In this document: positions 19,001-25,818 of the stretch, one piece after another
Layout: each line of letters opens with the position of its first letter
How positions within the stretch are numbered: position 1 is the stretch's first letter
Origin: Cellulomonas sp. APG4
Lineage (GTDB): Bacteria; Actinomycetota; Actinomycetes; Actinomycetales; Cellulomonadaceae
Direction of reading: 5' to 3'
DNA: 64,000 bases
NCBI RefSeq assembly: GCF_009996735.1
Contig: NZ_JAACYI010000001.1
Span: 194,522-258,521, forward strand
Position numbers and translations under genes: made by a program
The notes under the pieces: generated by a model
The model's database searches: none
What the model was told of the DNA's origin: nothing
What the model saw: only the letters and a program-made list of their open reading frames with translations

Positions 19001-19027
19001 GGGGCGGGGGGTGGAGGCGAACGTCAC
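16013..19027 (-). CDS. UPF0182-family large membrane protein
   Basis: 1004 residues from GTG 19027, which has GAGGG at good spacing; reading 63 nt further upstream to an ATG adds sequence outside the family. The N-terminal third has about seven hydrophobic helices, beginning after a basic stretch (PPARRRRGALGPTVVVLVVLGVLLMIF). A large, mostly extracytoplasmic part follows, with conserved strings such as FQVAPNEQTAEAEYIQRNIDATKRAF and YRYGQLRLLELP-like segments. The C-terminus is low-complexity: Asp/Glu-rich, then PTTE repeats, then an Ala-rich helix pair. It is the homologue of mycobacterial Rv3193c by context. Function unknown. Confidence 0.95.
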   Translation of the reverse strand: MTFASTPRPGPRPPARRRRGALGPTVVVLVVLGVLLMIFANVWTEVLWFQQVGFIEVLRTEWLARGLLFVLGFLVMAGAVFASLSIGYRTRPVYAPSTPEQASLDQYREMIEPLRRLVMYAAPAVLGFFAGAAASAQWETVLLFFNRTPFGEVDPQYGLDLSFFIFTLPAIRFLVSFLMAVVVIAGIAGVATQYLYGGLRIGGQGERTTRAARVQLGVVAALVMLLIAANYWLDRYSLLMKSGDRFQGASFSDVNAVLPSKAILTGVAVLVAILFLVAAWRGTWRLPAIGVGLMVLSAVAIGGIYPAVVQRFQVAPNEQTAEAEYIQRNIDATKRAFDLEDVEVTPYNARLVAEEGGLREDAETAASIRLLDPAIVSPSFRQLQQNKQYYNFPNTLAVDRYNIDGESRDTVIAVRELNLQGLGADQRTWVNDHTVFTHGFGVVAAYGNTTQPDGRPAFYQGGIPSEGSLGDYEPRIYFGQSLPAYSIVGAPEGTDPWELDYPDDSAGGQVNTTFPTDEVSAGVPIDSLLNKTLYALKFGSEQILFSDRVTSESQILYDRDPHVRIGKVAPYLTLDSKAYPAVVDEKVVWIVDGYTTSDQYPYSASRPLEDVTQDTLTLRSDTIAAVPPQEVNYLRNSVKATVDAYSGEVTLYAWDDEDPVLKAWSGIFPTSLEPMSEISGDLMSHLRYPEDMFKVQRDLLATYHVDTASEFYSGQDFWANPNDPVGDNGNVKQPPYYLTLQMPTQDEPTFSLTSTFIPGGNTDRNVLTGFLAVDAEPGDQAGQPREGYGQLRLLELPRNTTVPGPGQVQNNFRSNPEVSQSLNVLQLGNSTVRSGNLLTLPVAGGLLYVQPVYVQSSSGTQFPLLQRVLVSFGEEIGFAETLDEALDQVFEGDAGVEGVQPGEDVEDVPDAPVDGEPVDPGTEEPTTEPTTEPTTEPTTEPTTPAAPTGDAQARLDAALTEARDALLDGQAALAENDFAAYGEAQARLEAAIEDAIAAEAELGG
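16200..16259 (-). repeat. 12-nt tandem repeat encoding PTTE units
   Basis: About five copies of a degenerate 12-bp unit encode the PTTE repeats of the UPF0182 tail. It is translated in frame and probably forms a flexible extracytoplasmic linker. Copy number is likely to vary between strains. Confidence 0.85.
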
Positions 19028-19173
19028 AGGTTGTCCCTCGTCGGAATCGGCATGCGGTGGTCCGGGTGCCCGCAGGGGTTGCCCGGTCACCGTGGCAACG
19101 CCCGCGCGGGGCCCCAGGTTCCCACACCCGATCGACGCGCGTGCCCGTCGGGGTCACCTGACACGATGGGCGC

Positions 19174-19746
19174 ATGGACGACAAGCCCGCCGAGCCCGCC
19201 CGCCCCGCCCTCACCCCGGCCGAGGTCTCCCTCGCGACGGCGGTCCAGGAGGTCGAGCGGCACGTCGCGACGGGCGGCTGGGACGGACCCGTCCGCGTCT
19301 TCGCGCTCGTCGCGACGGCGCGTGCGCTCGCCACCGAGCCCGGGCTCGAGCGCCAGCTGCCGCCCGCCGTCGTCGCCGCGGCGGGGCAGGACCCGACGCA
19401 CCTCACCTCGATCGAGCAGGAGGACCTCCCACCGGCGGAGTCGCTCGAGGAGCTCCTCGCGGTGCTCTCGTGGCCCGACACCGTGGACGGCGCGGCGGTG
19501 GTCGTCGAGCGCGTGGTACTCCCGCCCGAGGCCGAGGACGCGATGCCGGCCGAGCCCGACGAGGCGATGGCCTACCTCATGGCCCACCCGGACCGGCAGG
19601 ACGTCCGGCTCGCCGTCGGCGTCCTGCGCTCGGGGCATGCGTGGTGCGCGGTGCGCACGCGCGCGGCCGACGACGACGCGGCCGTCGCCGGCGGGCCCGA
19701 CGTCGTGCCGGGCCTCGTGGAGGCCGTGCGCGCGACCCTCGCCTGA
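19174..19746 (+). CDS. PPA1309-family protein
   Basis: 190 residues, ATG 19174 shortly after a -10-like GACACGAT, so probably leaderless. It matches the actinobacterial PPA1309 family: LATAVQEVERHVATGGWDGPVRVFALV near the start, LTSIEQEDLPPAESLEELLAVLSWPDTVDGAAVVVER in the middle, and DVRLAVGVLRSGHAWCAVRTR near the end. It is a small soluble cytoplasmic protein of unknown role. It sits between the UPF0182 gene and the YlbL-like protease, a position it keeps in many relatives as far as I recall. Confidence 0.93.
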   Translation: MDDKPAEPARPALTPAEVSLATAVQEVERHVATGGWDGPVRVFALVATARALATEPGLERQLPPAVVAAAGQDPTHLTSIEQEDLPPAESLEELLAVLSWPDTVDGAAVVVERVVLPPEAEDAMPAEPDEAMAYLMAHPDRQDVRLAVGVLRSGHAWCAVRTRAADDDAAVAGGPDVVPGLVEAVRATLA

Positions 19747-19780
19747 CCACCGCGCCCCGCCTCGTCGGCGCCGCGGCACG

Positions 19781-20959
19781 TCAGCAGGTGGGCAGGCCCT
19801 CGGTCTCGCCGCGACCGATCGCCTCGACGGCCGCGCGCGCCTGCGCGAGCGTCCCGACCGACGTCACGCTCAGGCCGTCCGGCACGTGACCCACGACCTC
19901 CCCGCAGTTGTCCTCGGGCGCGAGGAACCACGTCGCGCCGTCCTCGCGCGCGCCGTAGAGCTTCTGCCGGATCCCACCGATCGGCCCCACCGCACCCGTG
20001 AGGTCCATGGTCCCGGTGCCTGCGATCGTGACGCCGCCGGTCTCGTCCGCCTCGGTCAGCACGTCGACGATGCCGAGCGCGAACATCAGGCCGGCGCTCG
20101 GCCCGCCCACGTTCTCGATCTGGATCCGCACGTCCACCGGGAGCTCGAACTCGGGGTCGATGAACACCCCGAGCAGCGCCTTGCCGTCCTGCTCGGTCGT
20201 CGTGACCTCGAGCTCGACGGGCTCGCCTTCGCGCTCGACCGCGAGCTCGACCTCTGCCCCGGGGCTCACCTCGTCGAGCACGGCGCTGAGGTCCGAGAAG
20301 CTCGTCACGTCCTCGCCGTCGACCGCGGTGATCACATCACCCTCCTCGACCACCCCGGCGGAGCCCGTGCCCTCGATCGCGCTCTCGACCAGCAGCGTGG
20401 TGGGGACCTCGTAGCCGAGCTCCTCGAGCGCGGCGACGGTCGCGTGCTCCTGCGACGAGATCATCGCCGCCTGGTTGCGCTCCTCGATCACCTCACGGTC
20501 CTCGTCGGGCGAGAACACCGTCTCGACCGGCGCGACCGACCGCTGCGGGTCCACCCAGGCCGCGATCGCCGAGGCCAGGCTCACCGGGTAGCCGGGGCCG
20601 CCGCCCACCTCCACGGTGGTCAGCCGCAGCTCACCGGTCGGCTCGAAGGTCGGGGCACCCTCGACGCGGATCAGCGGGACGCCGTCGTCCTCGCCGAGCG
20701 TGTCCCAGGTGGGACCGGGCGAGTGCACCGCGTACGGCACGGGAAGCACACCCGCGACCGCGACGAGGAGGGCCGTGGCGACGGTCGCGACCGAGAGCGT
20801 CACGGCACGTGCGGTCACGGGCGGGGCGTCCGGCTCCTGAGGATCGGGCGCACCGATCCCTCCGGGCACGCCCGGGGCGGCACCGCCGCCCACCGGCTCG
20901 TGCGCACCCGGCCCGGGGGCCGACGGGGCGGTCGGGGGCTGAGGGTCCGCTGACGTCAC
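19781..20959 (-). CDS. YlbL-like PDZ and Lon-type serine protease
   Basis: 392 residues, GTG 20959. One N-terminal membrane helix (about residues 48-75) anchors the protein after a Pro-rich cytoplasmic tail. The PDZ part includes SAIEGTGSAGVVEEGDVITAVDGEDVTSFSDL. The C-terminal Lon-type domain has the catalytic Ser in GGPSAGLMFALG and the catalytic Lys in GPIGGIRQKLYGA, giving a Ser-Lys dyad facing outward. Family members are thought to process or degrade membrane-associated proteins. It is convergent with PPA1309, and divergent from the DUF2342 gene across a 111-bp gap. The order is conserved with Rv3194c-Rv3195. Confidence 0.95.
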   Translation of the reverse strand: MTSADPQPPTAPSAPGPGAHEPVGGGAAPGVPGGIGAPDPQEPDAPPVTARAVTLSVATVATALLVAVAGVLPVPYAVHSPGPTWDTLGEDDGVPLIRVEGAPTFEPTGELRLTTVEVGGGPGYPVSLASAIAAWVDPQRSVAPVETVFSPDEDREVIEERNQAAMISSQEHATVAALEELGYEVPTTLLVESAIEGTGSAGVVEEGDVITAVDGEDVTSFSDLSAVLDEVSPGAEVELAVEREGEPVELEVTTTEQDGKALLGVFIDPEFELPVDVRIQIENVGGPSAGLMFALGIVDVLTEADETGGVTIAGTGTMDLTGAVGPIGGIRQKLYGAREDGATWFLAPEDNCGEVVGHVPDGLSVTSVGTLAQARAAVEAIGRGETEGLPTC

Positions 20960-21070
20960 CGGGCCATTCTGCGCCCACAGCGAACGAGAGCGCGCACGCG
21001 TCCGCCCCCGGGCACGTCGTGACGGGTCCCGCCGTTACCGTGAGGAACCCGGCACCAGCGAGGAGCACCC

Positions 21071-22528
21071 ATGACCACCGGTGACGACCGACCCGACCTG
21101 CCGCCCGAGTGGGAGCAGCTGCTGCGCTCGGTGCTGGGCGACGACGCCGACGCCGTGCTGCGCGAGCTCCGTGAGCGCGGCGAGCTGGGCAGCCTCGGGC
21201 TGACCGACGCCGAGGGGCGCCCCGTGGACCTCCAGGCGATGGCGGCCGCCGCCGGGCTGCCGTCCGACCCCGCGGCGCTCGGCCAGGTCCTCGACCAGGT
21301 GCGACGCATGCTGACGGCCACGGGCGACGGGCCCGTGAACTGGGATCTCGCGCACGACCTCGCACGCCAGGTCGCCGTCGCGGAGGGCGACCCGTCGGTC
21401 AACGCGGTGCAGCGCCGCGAGAGCACCGAGGCGTTCTCGGTGGCCGAGCTGTGGCTCGACACCGCGACGGACCTGCCGCCCTCCTCGGGGCCGGTGCGGG
21501 TGTGGAGCCGTTCGGAGTGGGTCGAGAGCACCCTCGGCACGTGGCGTGCGCTCGCCGAGCCCGTGGCGGGCTCGGTGGCCGACGCGCTCGCCCAGGCGCT
21601 GTCCAGCCAGCTGCCCGAGTCGTTCGACCCGGCCGAGGCCATCCCCGGGCTGCCGGCCGCCGACCTCGCCGGCGGCGTCGCCCCGATGCTGCGCCAGCTC
21701 GGCGGCGCGGTGTTCGGCATGCAGGTGGGCCAGGCCGCGGGCACGCTCTCGCGCGAGGTCTTCGGCGCGACCGACATCGGCATCCCCCTGCTCGACGGCC
21801 CGGGCGTGGCCCTCGTCCCGCGGAACGTGGCCGGCTTCGCCGAGGGCCTCGACGTGCCCGCCGAGGAGGTGCGCATCTTCCTCGCGCTGCGCGAGGCGGC
21901 GCACGCCCGGCTGTTCACGCACGTCACCTGGTTGCGCGGGCACCTGCTCGCGGCGGTCGACGCCTACGCCCGCGGCATCGCGATCGACACCGACAGCCTC
22001 GAGGAGGCCGTGCGCTCGGTCGACCCGACCGATCCGCAGGCCCTCCAGCAGGCGCTGTCGGGCGGGGTCTTCGCACTCGGCACCACGCCCGCGCAGGAGG
22101 CCGCGCTGATGCGGCTCGAGACCGCCCTCGCGCTCGTCGAGGGATGGGTCGACGAGGTCACCGCGGCCGCCGCGCTCGCGCACCTGCCGCACACGGTGGC
22201 CCTGCGGGAGATGCTGCGCCGACGCCGCGCCGCGGGCGGCCCGGCCGAGGACACCTTCAAGACCCTCGTGGGCCTCGAGCTGCGGCCGCGCCGCTCCCGC
22301 GAGGCCGCGCGGCTGTGGGCCCTCATCGCGCAGGAGTCCGGCACCGCGGCGCGTGACGCGGTGTGGGACCACCCCGACCTCATGCCGACCGCCGAGGACC
22401 TCGACGACCCGGCCGGCTACGCGGCCCGGCGCGCCGCGGCGGGCGCCGAGCACGCCGACGTGGACCGCGCCCTCGCCGAGCTCTTCGCGGACGGACCGGA
22501 GGACGAGGCGCCGGGCCCCCAGGGCTGA
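21071..22528 (+). CDS. DUF2342 zinc-dependent metalloprotease-like protein
   Basis: 485 residues, ATG 21071 with AGGAG upstream. The HExxH-type site appears as LREAAHARLFTHVTWLR (around residue 275), where Glu, His and a later His would be ligands or catalytic. The surroundings (GGAVFGMQVGQAAGTLSREVFGATDIGIPL and VPRNVAGFAEGL) are typical of the DUF2342/F420-biosynthesis-associated hydrolase family. There is no signal peptide. The substrate is unknown. It corresponds by position to Rv3195. Confidence 0.93.
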   Translation: MTTGDDRPDLPPEWEQLLRSVLGDDADAVLRELRERGELGSLGLTDAEGRPVDLQAMAAAAGLPSDPAALGQVLDQVRRMLTATGDGPVNWDLAHDLARQVAVAEGDPSVNAVQRRESTEAFSVAELWLDTATDLPPSSGPVRVWSRSEWVESTLGTWRALAEPVAGSVADALAQALSSQLPESFDPAEAIPGLPAADLAGGVAPMLRQLGGAVFGMQVGQAAGTLSREVFGATDIGIPLLDGPGVALVPRNVAGFAEGLDVPAEEVRIFLALREAAHARLFTHVTWLRGHLLAAVDAYARGIAIDTDSLEEAVRSVDPTDPQALQQALSGGVFALGTTPAQEAALMRLETALALVEGWVDEVTAAAALAHLPHTVALREMLRRRRAAGGPAEDTFKTLVGLELRPRRSREAARLWALIAQESGTAARDAVWDHPDLMPTAEDLDDPAGYAARRAAAGAEHADVDRALAELFADGPEDEAPGPQG

Positions 22529-22538
22529 TCCCGCGCGC

Positions 22539-23198
22539 TCAGGCGTCCGCGTCGGTCGTCGACGTGACCGGGGTGGCGGCCTCGACGCCGCGCGACCCTC
22601 CCCCGGCGTCCTCGGTACGCGGCCCGACGTCGTCCTCGTCGTCCTCGTCCGGCGCGGGCGCGTCCGTCGCGTGCGCGACGCCCTCGAGGAAGCCGCGCGC
22701 CCGCTCGGTACGGGGGTAGGCGCCCAGCGCGGCCCAGAACTCAGGGCCGTGGCCCGCGTGGAGCAGGTGCGTGAGCTCGTGCAGCAGCACGTAGTCGAGC
22801 ACCCACGTCGGCATGCCCTGCACACGGGTGGAGATGCGGATCGTCCCGTCCGCAGGGGTGCACGAGCCCCAACGACGACCCTGGTTGGAGACCCAGGCGA
22901 CGGACGTGGGCCTGGCGCGCCCGTCCAGGTAGCGCTCGGACAGGGTCTGCGCCCGGGCGGCGAGCTTCTCGTCCGAGGGCCGACGACGGCGCTCCTGGGC
23001 CACGAGCTTGGTGACCATGCGCACCACCCACTCGCGCTCCTGCGTGCGCGTGAACCGGGCCGGGATCGCGACCACCGTGCGGCCGTCCTCGCGGAACGCC
23101 GTCACGGTGCGGACCCGTCGACGGCTGCGCCGCACGACGACCTCGTCGAGAGCGCGCGCGACCGCGGCGTCGACGTGCTCGGCTCCCTGCGGGGACAC
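22539..23198 (-). CDS. YgjP/DUF45-like M48-type metallopeptidase
   Basis: 219 residues from GTG 23198 (reading VSPQGAEHVDA); longer reading upstream is low-quality sequence. The core has RWGSCTPADGTIRISTRVQGMPTWVLDYVLLHELTHLLHAGHGPEFW in pieces: the WGSC strand, then HELTH with the third ligand His in the GHGPEFW segment. This is the SprT/YgjP-like Zn peptidase fold. The C-terminal 55 residues are acidic and disordered. It is cytoplasmic, convergent with DUF2342 and divergent from the DUF5679 gene. Confidence 0.93.
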   Translation of the reverse strand: MSPQGAEHVDAAVARALDEVVVRRSRRRVRTVTAFREDGRTVVAIPARFTRTQEREWVVRMVTKLVAQERRRRPSDEKLAARAQTLSERYLDGRARPTSVAWVSNQGRRWGSCTPADGTIRISTRVQGMPTWVLDYVLLHELTHLLHAGHGPEFWAALGAYPRTERARGFLEGVAHATDAPAPDEDDEDDVGPRTEDAGGGSRGVEAATPVTSTTDADA

Positions 23199-23429
23199 GT
23201 GAGCACCGTAGCCCGCCCTCCCCACCCGGTGAGGGCGACGCGCACGGGTCGGTGCTGCACGCGAGCTCCGGCCGCGGTCACGGCGCGCCGTGGCGCGCCC
23301 GTGCGGCGCCCACGCGCACGCACCACTACTGTGTGGGTGCACGGTGACGCCTGGCCCCACGGCCCGGGCGCACGAAGCCGGCCGGGTCGAACGCGTCCGG
23401 TGCGCAAGCCTTCTGAACGGAGATACCTC

Positions 23430-23585
23430 ATGGCCGAGACCTACAAGGGTGAGTTCTACTGCGTGAAGTGCAAGGAGAAGCGCGAGGCCGAGGGTGACGT
23501 CGTCGTCGCCAACGGTCGCAAGATGGCGAAGGGCACCTGCCCCGTCTGCGGTACCAAGCTGAACCGGATCCTCGGCAAGGCCTGA
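23430..23585 (+). CDS. DUF5679 small zinc-ribbon protein
   Basis: 51 residues, ATG 23430 with ACGGAGA upstream. Two CxxC pairs (YCVKCK near 11-14 and CPVCG near 37-40) form a rubredoxin-like zinc ribbon around a basic middle (NGRKMAKGT). The family is tiny, widespread in actinobacteria and of unknown function. It is followed 20 bp later by a strong hairpin terminator, so it is a monocistronic gene. Corresponds by position to Rv3196A or a neighbour. Confidence 0.95.
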   Translation: MAETYKGEFYCVKCKEKREAEGDVVVANGRKMAKGTCPVCGTKLNRILGKA

Positions 23586-23604
23586 GTCTCCCCCTGCTCG
23601 ACCA

Positions 23605-23639
23605 CGAGAGGGCGGTCCCCGGTGGGGACCGCCCTCTCG
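23605..23639 (+). terminator. Hairpin terminator after DUF5679
   Basis: A 16-bp perfect stem (23605-23620 with 23624-23639) and a 3-nt loop GGT begin 19 bp after the stop codon at 23585. GC-rich, no T-run. Confidence 0.88.
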
Positions 23640-23734
23640 CGTCGTCCGGCCTGTGCACAACCCCCTTCACGTGACGCCGGTGCGGCAGGCTGGCTCCGCG
23701 ATGACCACATCCGCGGAGGGGCGGTGCAGGACGG

Positions 23735-24850
23735 ATGCGAGCCACACCGGCCACCGAGCCGGGCACGACGAGCCGGTCGCGGGCGCGGACGGCGGGACGA
23801 TCCCGCACGCGCGACGACGCACGGCGGCTGCGTCCGGGCCTCGCGGTGCTCTGGCGGTCCCTCACGGAGGTGCAGATCGGGACGGACCCGCGGTGGGCGA
23901 CCGCGTTCACCGACCTGTCCCCCTCGGCGACCCGCGCGTTGCACTCCCTGTCCCCCGGCGCCGACGTGCGGACGGTGCGTGCCGCCCTCGCGGCCGAGCG
24001 CGTCGCAGCCGACGAGGCCGAGGAGCTGGTCACCGGGTTCGGCCGTGCAGGCCTCCTGACGGACCCGCCGACGACGTCGGTCACGGGGGCCCTCGTCGCC
24101 GACGCGACGGCGTGGGGCCTGGCCTCCACGCCACGTGTGGTGCTGGACCGCCGACGCCACGCCGTCGTCGTCCGCGGCCTGGGCAGGACCGGCGCGGTGG
24201 TCGCGACCACGCTCGCGTCGGCAGGCGTGCGCCGCATCGCGCTCGAGGACGACGCCCTCGTCGCTGCGCACGACACAGGGGTGGGTGGGCTCACGGCTCG
24301 CGACGTCGGCACGGACCGCAGCGGCGCCGTCGCGCGCCTGCTGCACGACGCCGCCCCGGGCGTGCGCACCTCGCCGCTGGGTGACGGCCGCGCAGACCTC
24401 GTCGTGCTGGTCGAGGCCGGGACCCCGGACCCGGTCCTCTACCGCACCCTGCTCACCGACGGGGTTCCCCACCTGTCGGTCGTGCTCCGCGAGGCGTCGG
24501 TGCTCGTGGGTCCGCTCGTGGTGCCGGGGCGGACGGCGTGCCTGGGCTGCGCCGACCTCCACCGGAGCGACGAGGACCCGGCATGGCCCGCCGTCGCGGC
24601 CCAGCTGGTCGCCCGGGGCGCGCGTACGGGTGACGCCGTCGAGAGCACGCTCGCGGCCGTCGCTGGTGGGCTCGCGACCGCTCAGGCGCTCGCGCACCTC
24701 GACGGACGGGCCGCATCGACCGAGGACGCAGCGCTCGAGGTCCGCCTTCCCGACGCCGTCCCGCGGCTCGTGCGGCTGCCGCCCCACCCGGAGTGCGGCT
24801 GCCTGGACCTGCGCGACCCGACCGCGGCGGACCCGTCCGGGCACGACTGA
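23735..24850 (+). CDS. ThiF/E1-like TOMM cyclodehydratase-type protein
   Basis: 371 residues from ATG 23735; the true start may be somewhat later since the first 35 residues are Arg/Thr-rich. Residues 40-120 form a winged, leader-peptide-binding-like region. An E1-type Rossmann fold follows: VVVRGLGRTGAVVATTLASAGVRRIALED, then GVGGLTARDVG. Paired cysteines TACLGCADLH and HPECGCLDL near the end are the structural Zn site of TOMM E1-like (cyclodehydratase C) proteins. No YcaO partner or precursor peptide is adjacent. It corresponds in position to Rv3196, a conserved orphan beside whiB7. Role unknown. Confidence 0.85.
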   Translation: MRATPATEPGTTSRSRARTAGRSRTRDDARRLRPGLAVLWRSLTEVQIGTDPRWATAFTDLSPSATRALHSLSPGADVRTVRAALAAERVAADEAEELVTGFGRAGLLTDPPTTSVTGALVADATAWGLASTPRVVLDRRRHAVVVRGLGRTGAVVATTLASAGVRRIALEDDALVAAHDTGVGGLTARDVGTDRSGAVARLLHDAAPGVRTSPLGDGRADLVVLVEAGTPDPVLYRTLLTDGVPHLSVVLREASVLVGPLVVPGRTACLGCADLHRSDEDPAWPAVAAQLVARGARTGDAVESTLAAVAGGLATAQALAHLDGRAASTEDAALEVRLPDAVPRLVRLPPHPECGCLDLRDPTAADPSGHD

Positions 24851-24897
24851 GGGCGGGGGTGCGCCGGTGCCCTCAGGCACGGCACACCCCCGCCCTC
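24849..24897. terminator. Bidirectional terminator between thiF-like gene and whiB7
   Basis: A long GC-rich inverted repeat (about 22 bp with one bulge and one mismatch) spans the convergent ends of the two genes, overlapping the TGA at 24848-24850. It can terminate both transcripts. Confidence 0.78.
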
Positions 24898-24942
24898 GGA
24901 CGGGTCAGGACGTCGTGCGGCCACCGCGGCCGCCCGGCCACC

Positions 24943-25296
24943 TCAGGCGGCCGTCTCGTCCTTGCGCGGACGGCCGCGGCCCCGCTTGCGCGGGACCACG
25001 ACACCGTCCACGAACACTTCTCCGCCCCACACGCCCCATGGCTCGTTGCGTGCGACCGCCCCGGCGAGGCAGCCCTCGCGGATCGGGCACTCGCGGCACA
25101 ACGACTTGGCGCGTTCGACCTCGGCGGTGCGTTCGGCGAACCACAGCTCCGAGTCGTGCTCGCGGCACGGGATGAGCGTCGCGACCAGCTGGTCGAAGGT
25201 CTCCGCCTCGGTGGTGGGGTGGGTGGGTGCGGACGGCGTGGGCCAGGGGCCGGATCCGCCCTGGTTCAGCGTGTCGAGCAGCGTCGTGAGCCGCAC
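24943..25296 (-). CDS. whiB7: Transcriptional regulator WhiB7
   Basis: 117 residues, GTG 25296 with AGGAGG at ideal spacing. The WhiB [4Fe-4S] cysteines are in LIPCREHD and SLCRECPIREGC. The WhiB signature EPWGVWGGEVF follows, and the C-terminus has the AT-hook RKRGRGRPRKDE, which distinguishes WhiB7 from other Wbl proteins. WhiB7 partners with the primary sigma factor at promoters with AT-rich sequence upstream of -35. It activates intrinsic antibiotic resistance genes after ribosome-targeting drugs. It is preceded by a long leader with a small ORF and an attenuator, matching known regulation in mycobacteria and Streptomyces. Confidence 0.96.
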   Translation of the reverse strand: MRLTTLLDTLNQGGSGPWPTPSAPTHPTTEAETFDQLVATLIPCREHDSELWFAERTAEVERAKSLCRECPIREGCLAGAVARNEPWGVWGGEVFVDGVVVPRKRGRGRPRKDETAA

Positions 25297-25386
25297 GATG
25301 TCCTCCTGGTGTCCGGATGATCAGCTGGTCGTTCTGTGCCGGGATCGGCAGACCTTCGCTGGACGTCCGGGAGGACGAGAAGACGA

Positions 25387-25419
25387 AGGCCGCGGGTCCC
25401 GAGGTGGACTCCGCGGCCT
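25387..25419 (-). promoter_or_regulatory. whiB7 leader attenuator hairpin
   Basis: A 13-bp stem built from AGGCCGCGG+GTCC (25387-25399) and GGAC-T-CCGCGGCCT (25406-25419) closes a 6-nt loop. On the minus strand it is followed by the pyrimidine tract TCGTCTTCTCGTCC. It starts 16 nt after the uORF stop and about 90 nt before whiB7, the arrangement of a transcription attenuator relieved when ribosomes stall on the uORF. Confidence 0.85.
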
Positions 25420-25434
25420 GAGGATCAGGGTCGG

Positions 25435-25611
25435 TCAGACCCGAGGAGTCCTTGGTACGGAGTCGAGCTCGAAGGGGAGTGCGCGTCCACGCCGATCGCG
25501 GACGGCGATCCCGGTGGCGACGGACACACCGGTCCCCTGGGACGGGGCGCCGATGGGCGCGACGGGGCGCAGCGCGAAGCCGGCGACGAGTGCCGTGAGG
25601 TTCTTCTTCAT
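25435..25611 (-). CDS. whiB7 leader peptide (upstream ORF)
   Basis: 58 codons from ATG 25611 (preceded by GGAGAGGGGG) to TGA 25435. The peptide starts MKKNLTALVAGFALRPVAPI and is basic at both ends, with no family. It lies between the whiB7 promoter and the attenuator hairpin. By analogy with whiB7/wblC leaders, translation of this ORF is the sensor: normal translation lets the terminator fold, and inhibited ribosomes let transcription reach whiB7. Start signal and placement support it; the peptide itself may be unimportant. Confidence 0.75.
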   Translation of the reverse strand: MKKNLTALVAGFALRPVAPIGAPSQGTGVSVATGIAVRDRRGRALPFELDSVPRTPRV

Positions 25612-25678
25612 CGAGCTCGCACCCCCTCTCCGTTCAGGCCCTGCCTCTTCGGCACGACCTCCTACAAGGACGGGAAGA

Positions 25679-25734
25679 ACCCTAGGACGGCCCGCGGAGG
25701 CGGCACAACGGAATTAGCGAAGTTCTTCGAACTT
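25679..25734 (-). promoter_or_regulatory. whiB7: whiB7 promoter with upstream AT-rich palindrome
   Basis: Minus strand -35 TTGTGC (25708-25703), 18-bp spacer and -10 TAGGGT (25684-25679). Upstream lies unusually AT-rich DNA for this genome, including AATT (25712-25715 area) and the perfect palindrome AAGTTC-TTC-GAACTT (25720-25734). WhiB7 autoregulation uses AT-rich DNA just upstream of -35. The uORF ATG is 68 nt after the -10. Confidence 0.75.
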
Positions 25735-25818
25735 TTCTTCGGGGTCTCCTCGCCAGGGCGTTCCGGGCGCCCTCCGCCGCCGTCGCGCGTTCCGTCGTGA
25801 GGGGCTCGGCCCGGACGC

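Noticed and set aside
16679-20953. Very long open reading on the plus strand opposite the UPF0182 and YlbL-like genes
   Set aside because: It is antisense to two well-supported genes. Its Arg/His/Val-rich composition has no domains, which is normal for open antisense frames in high-GC DNA.
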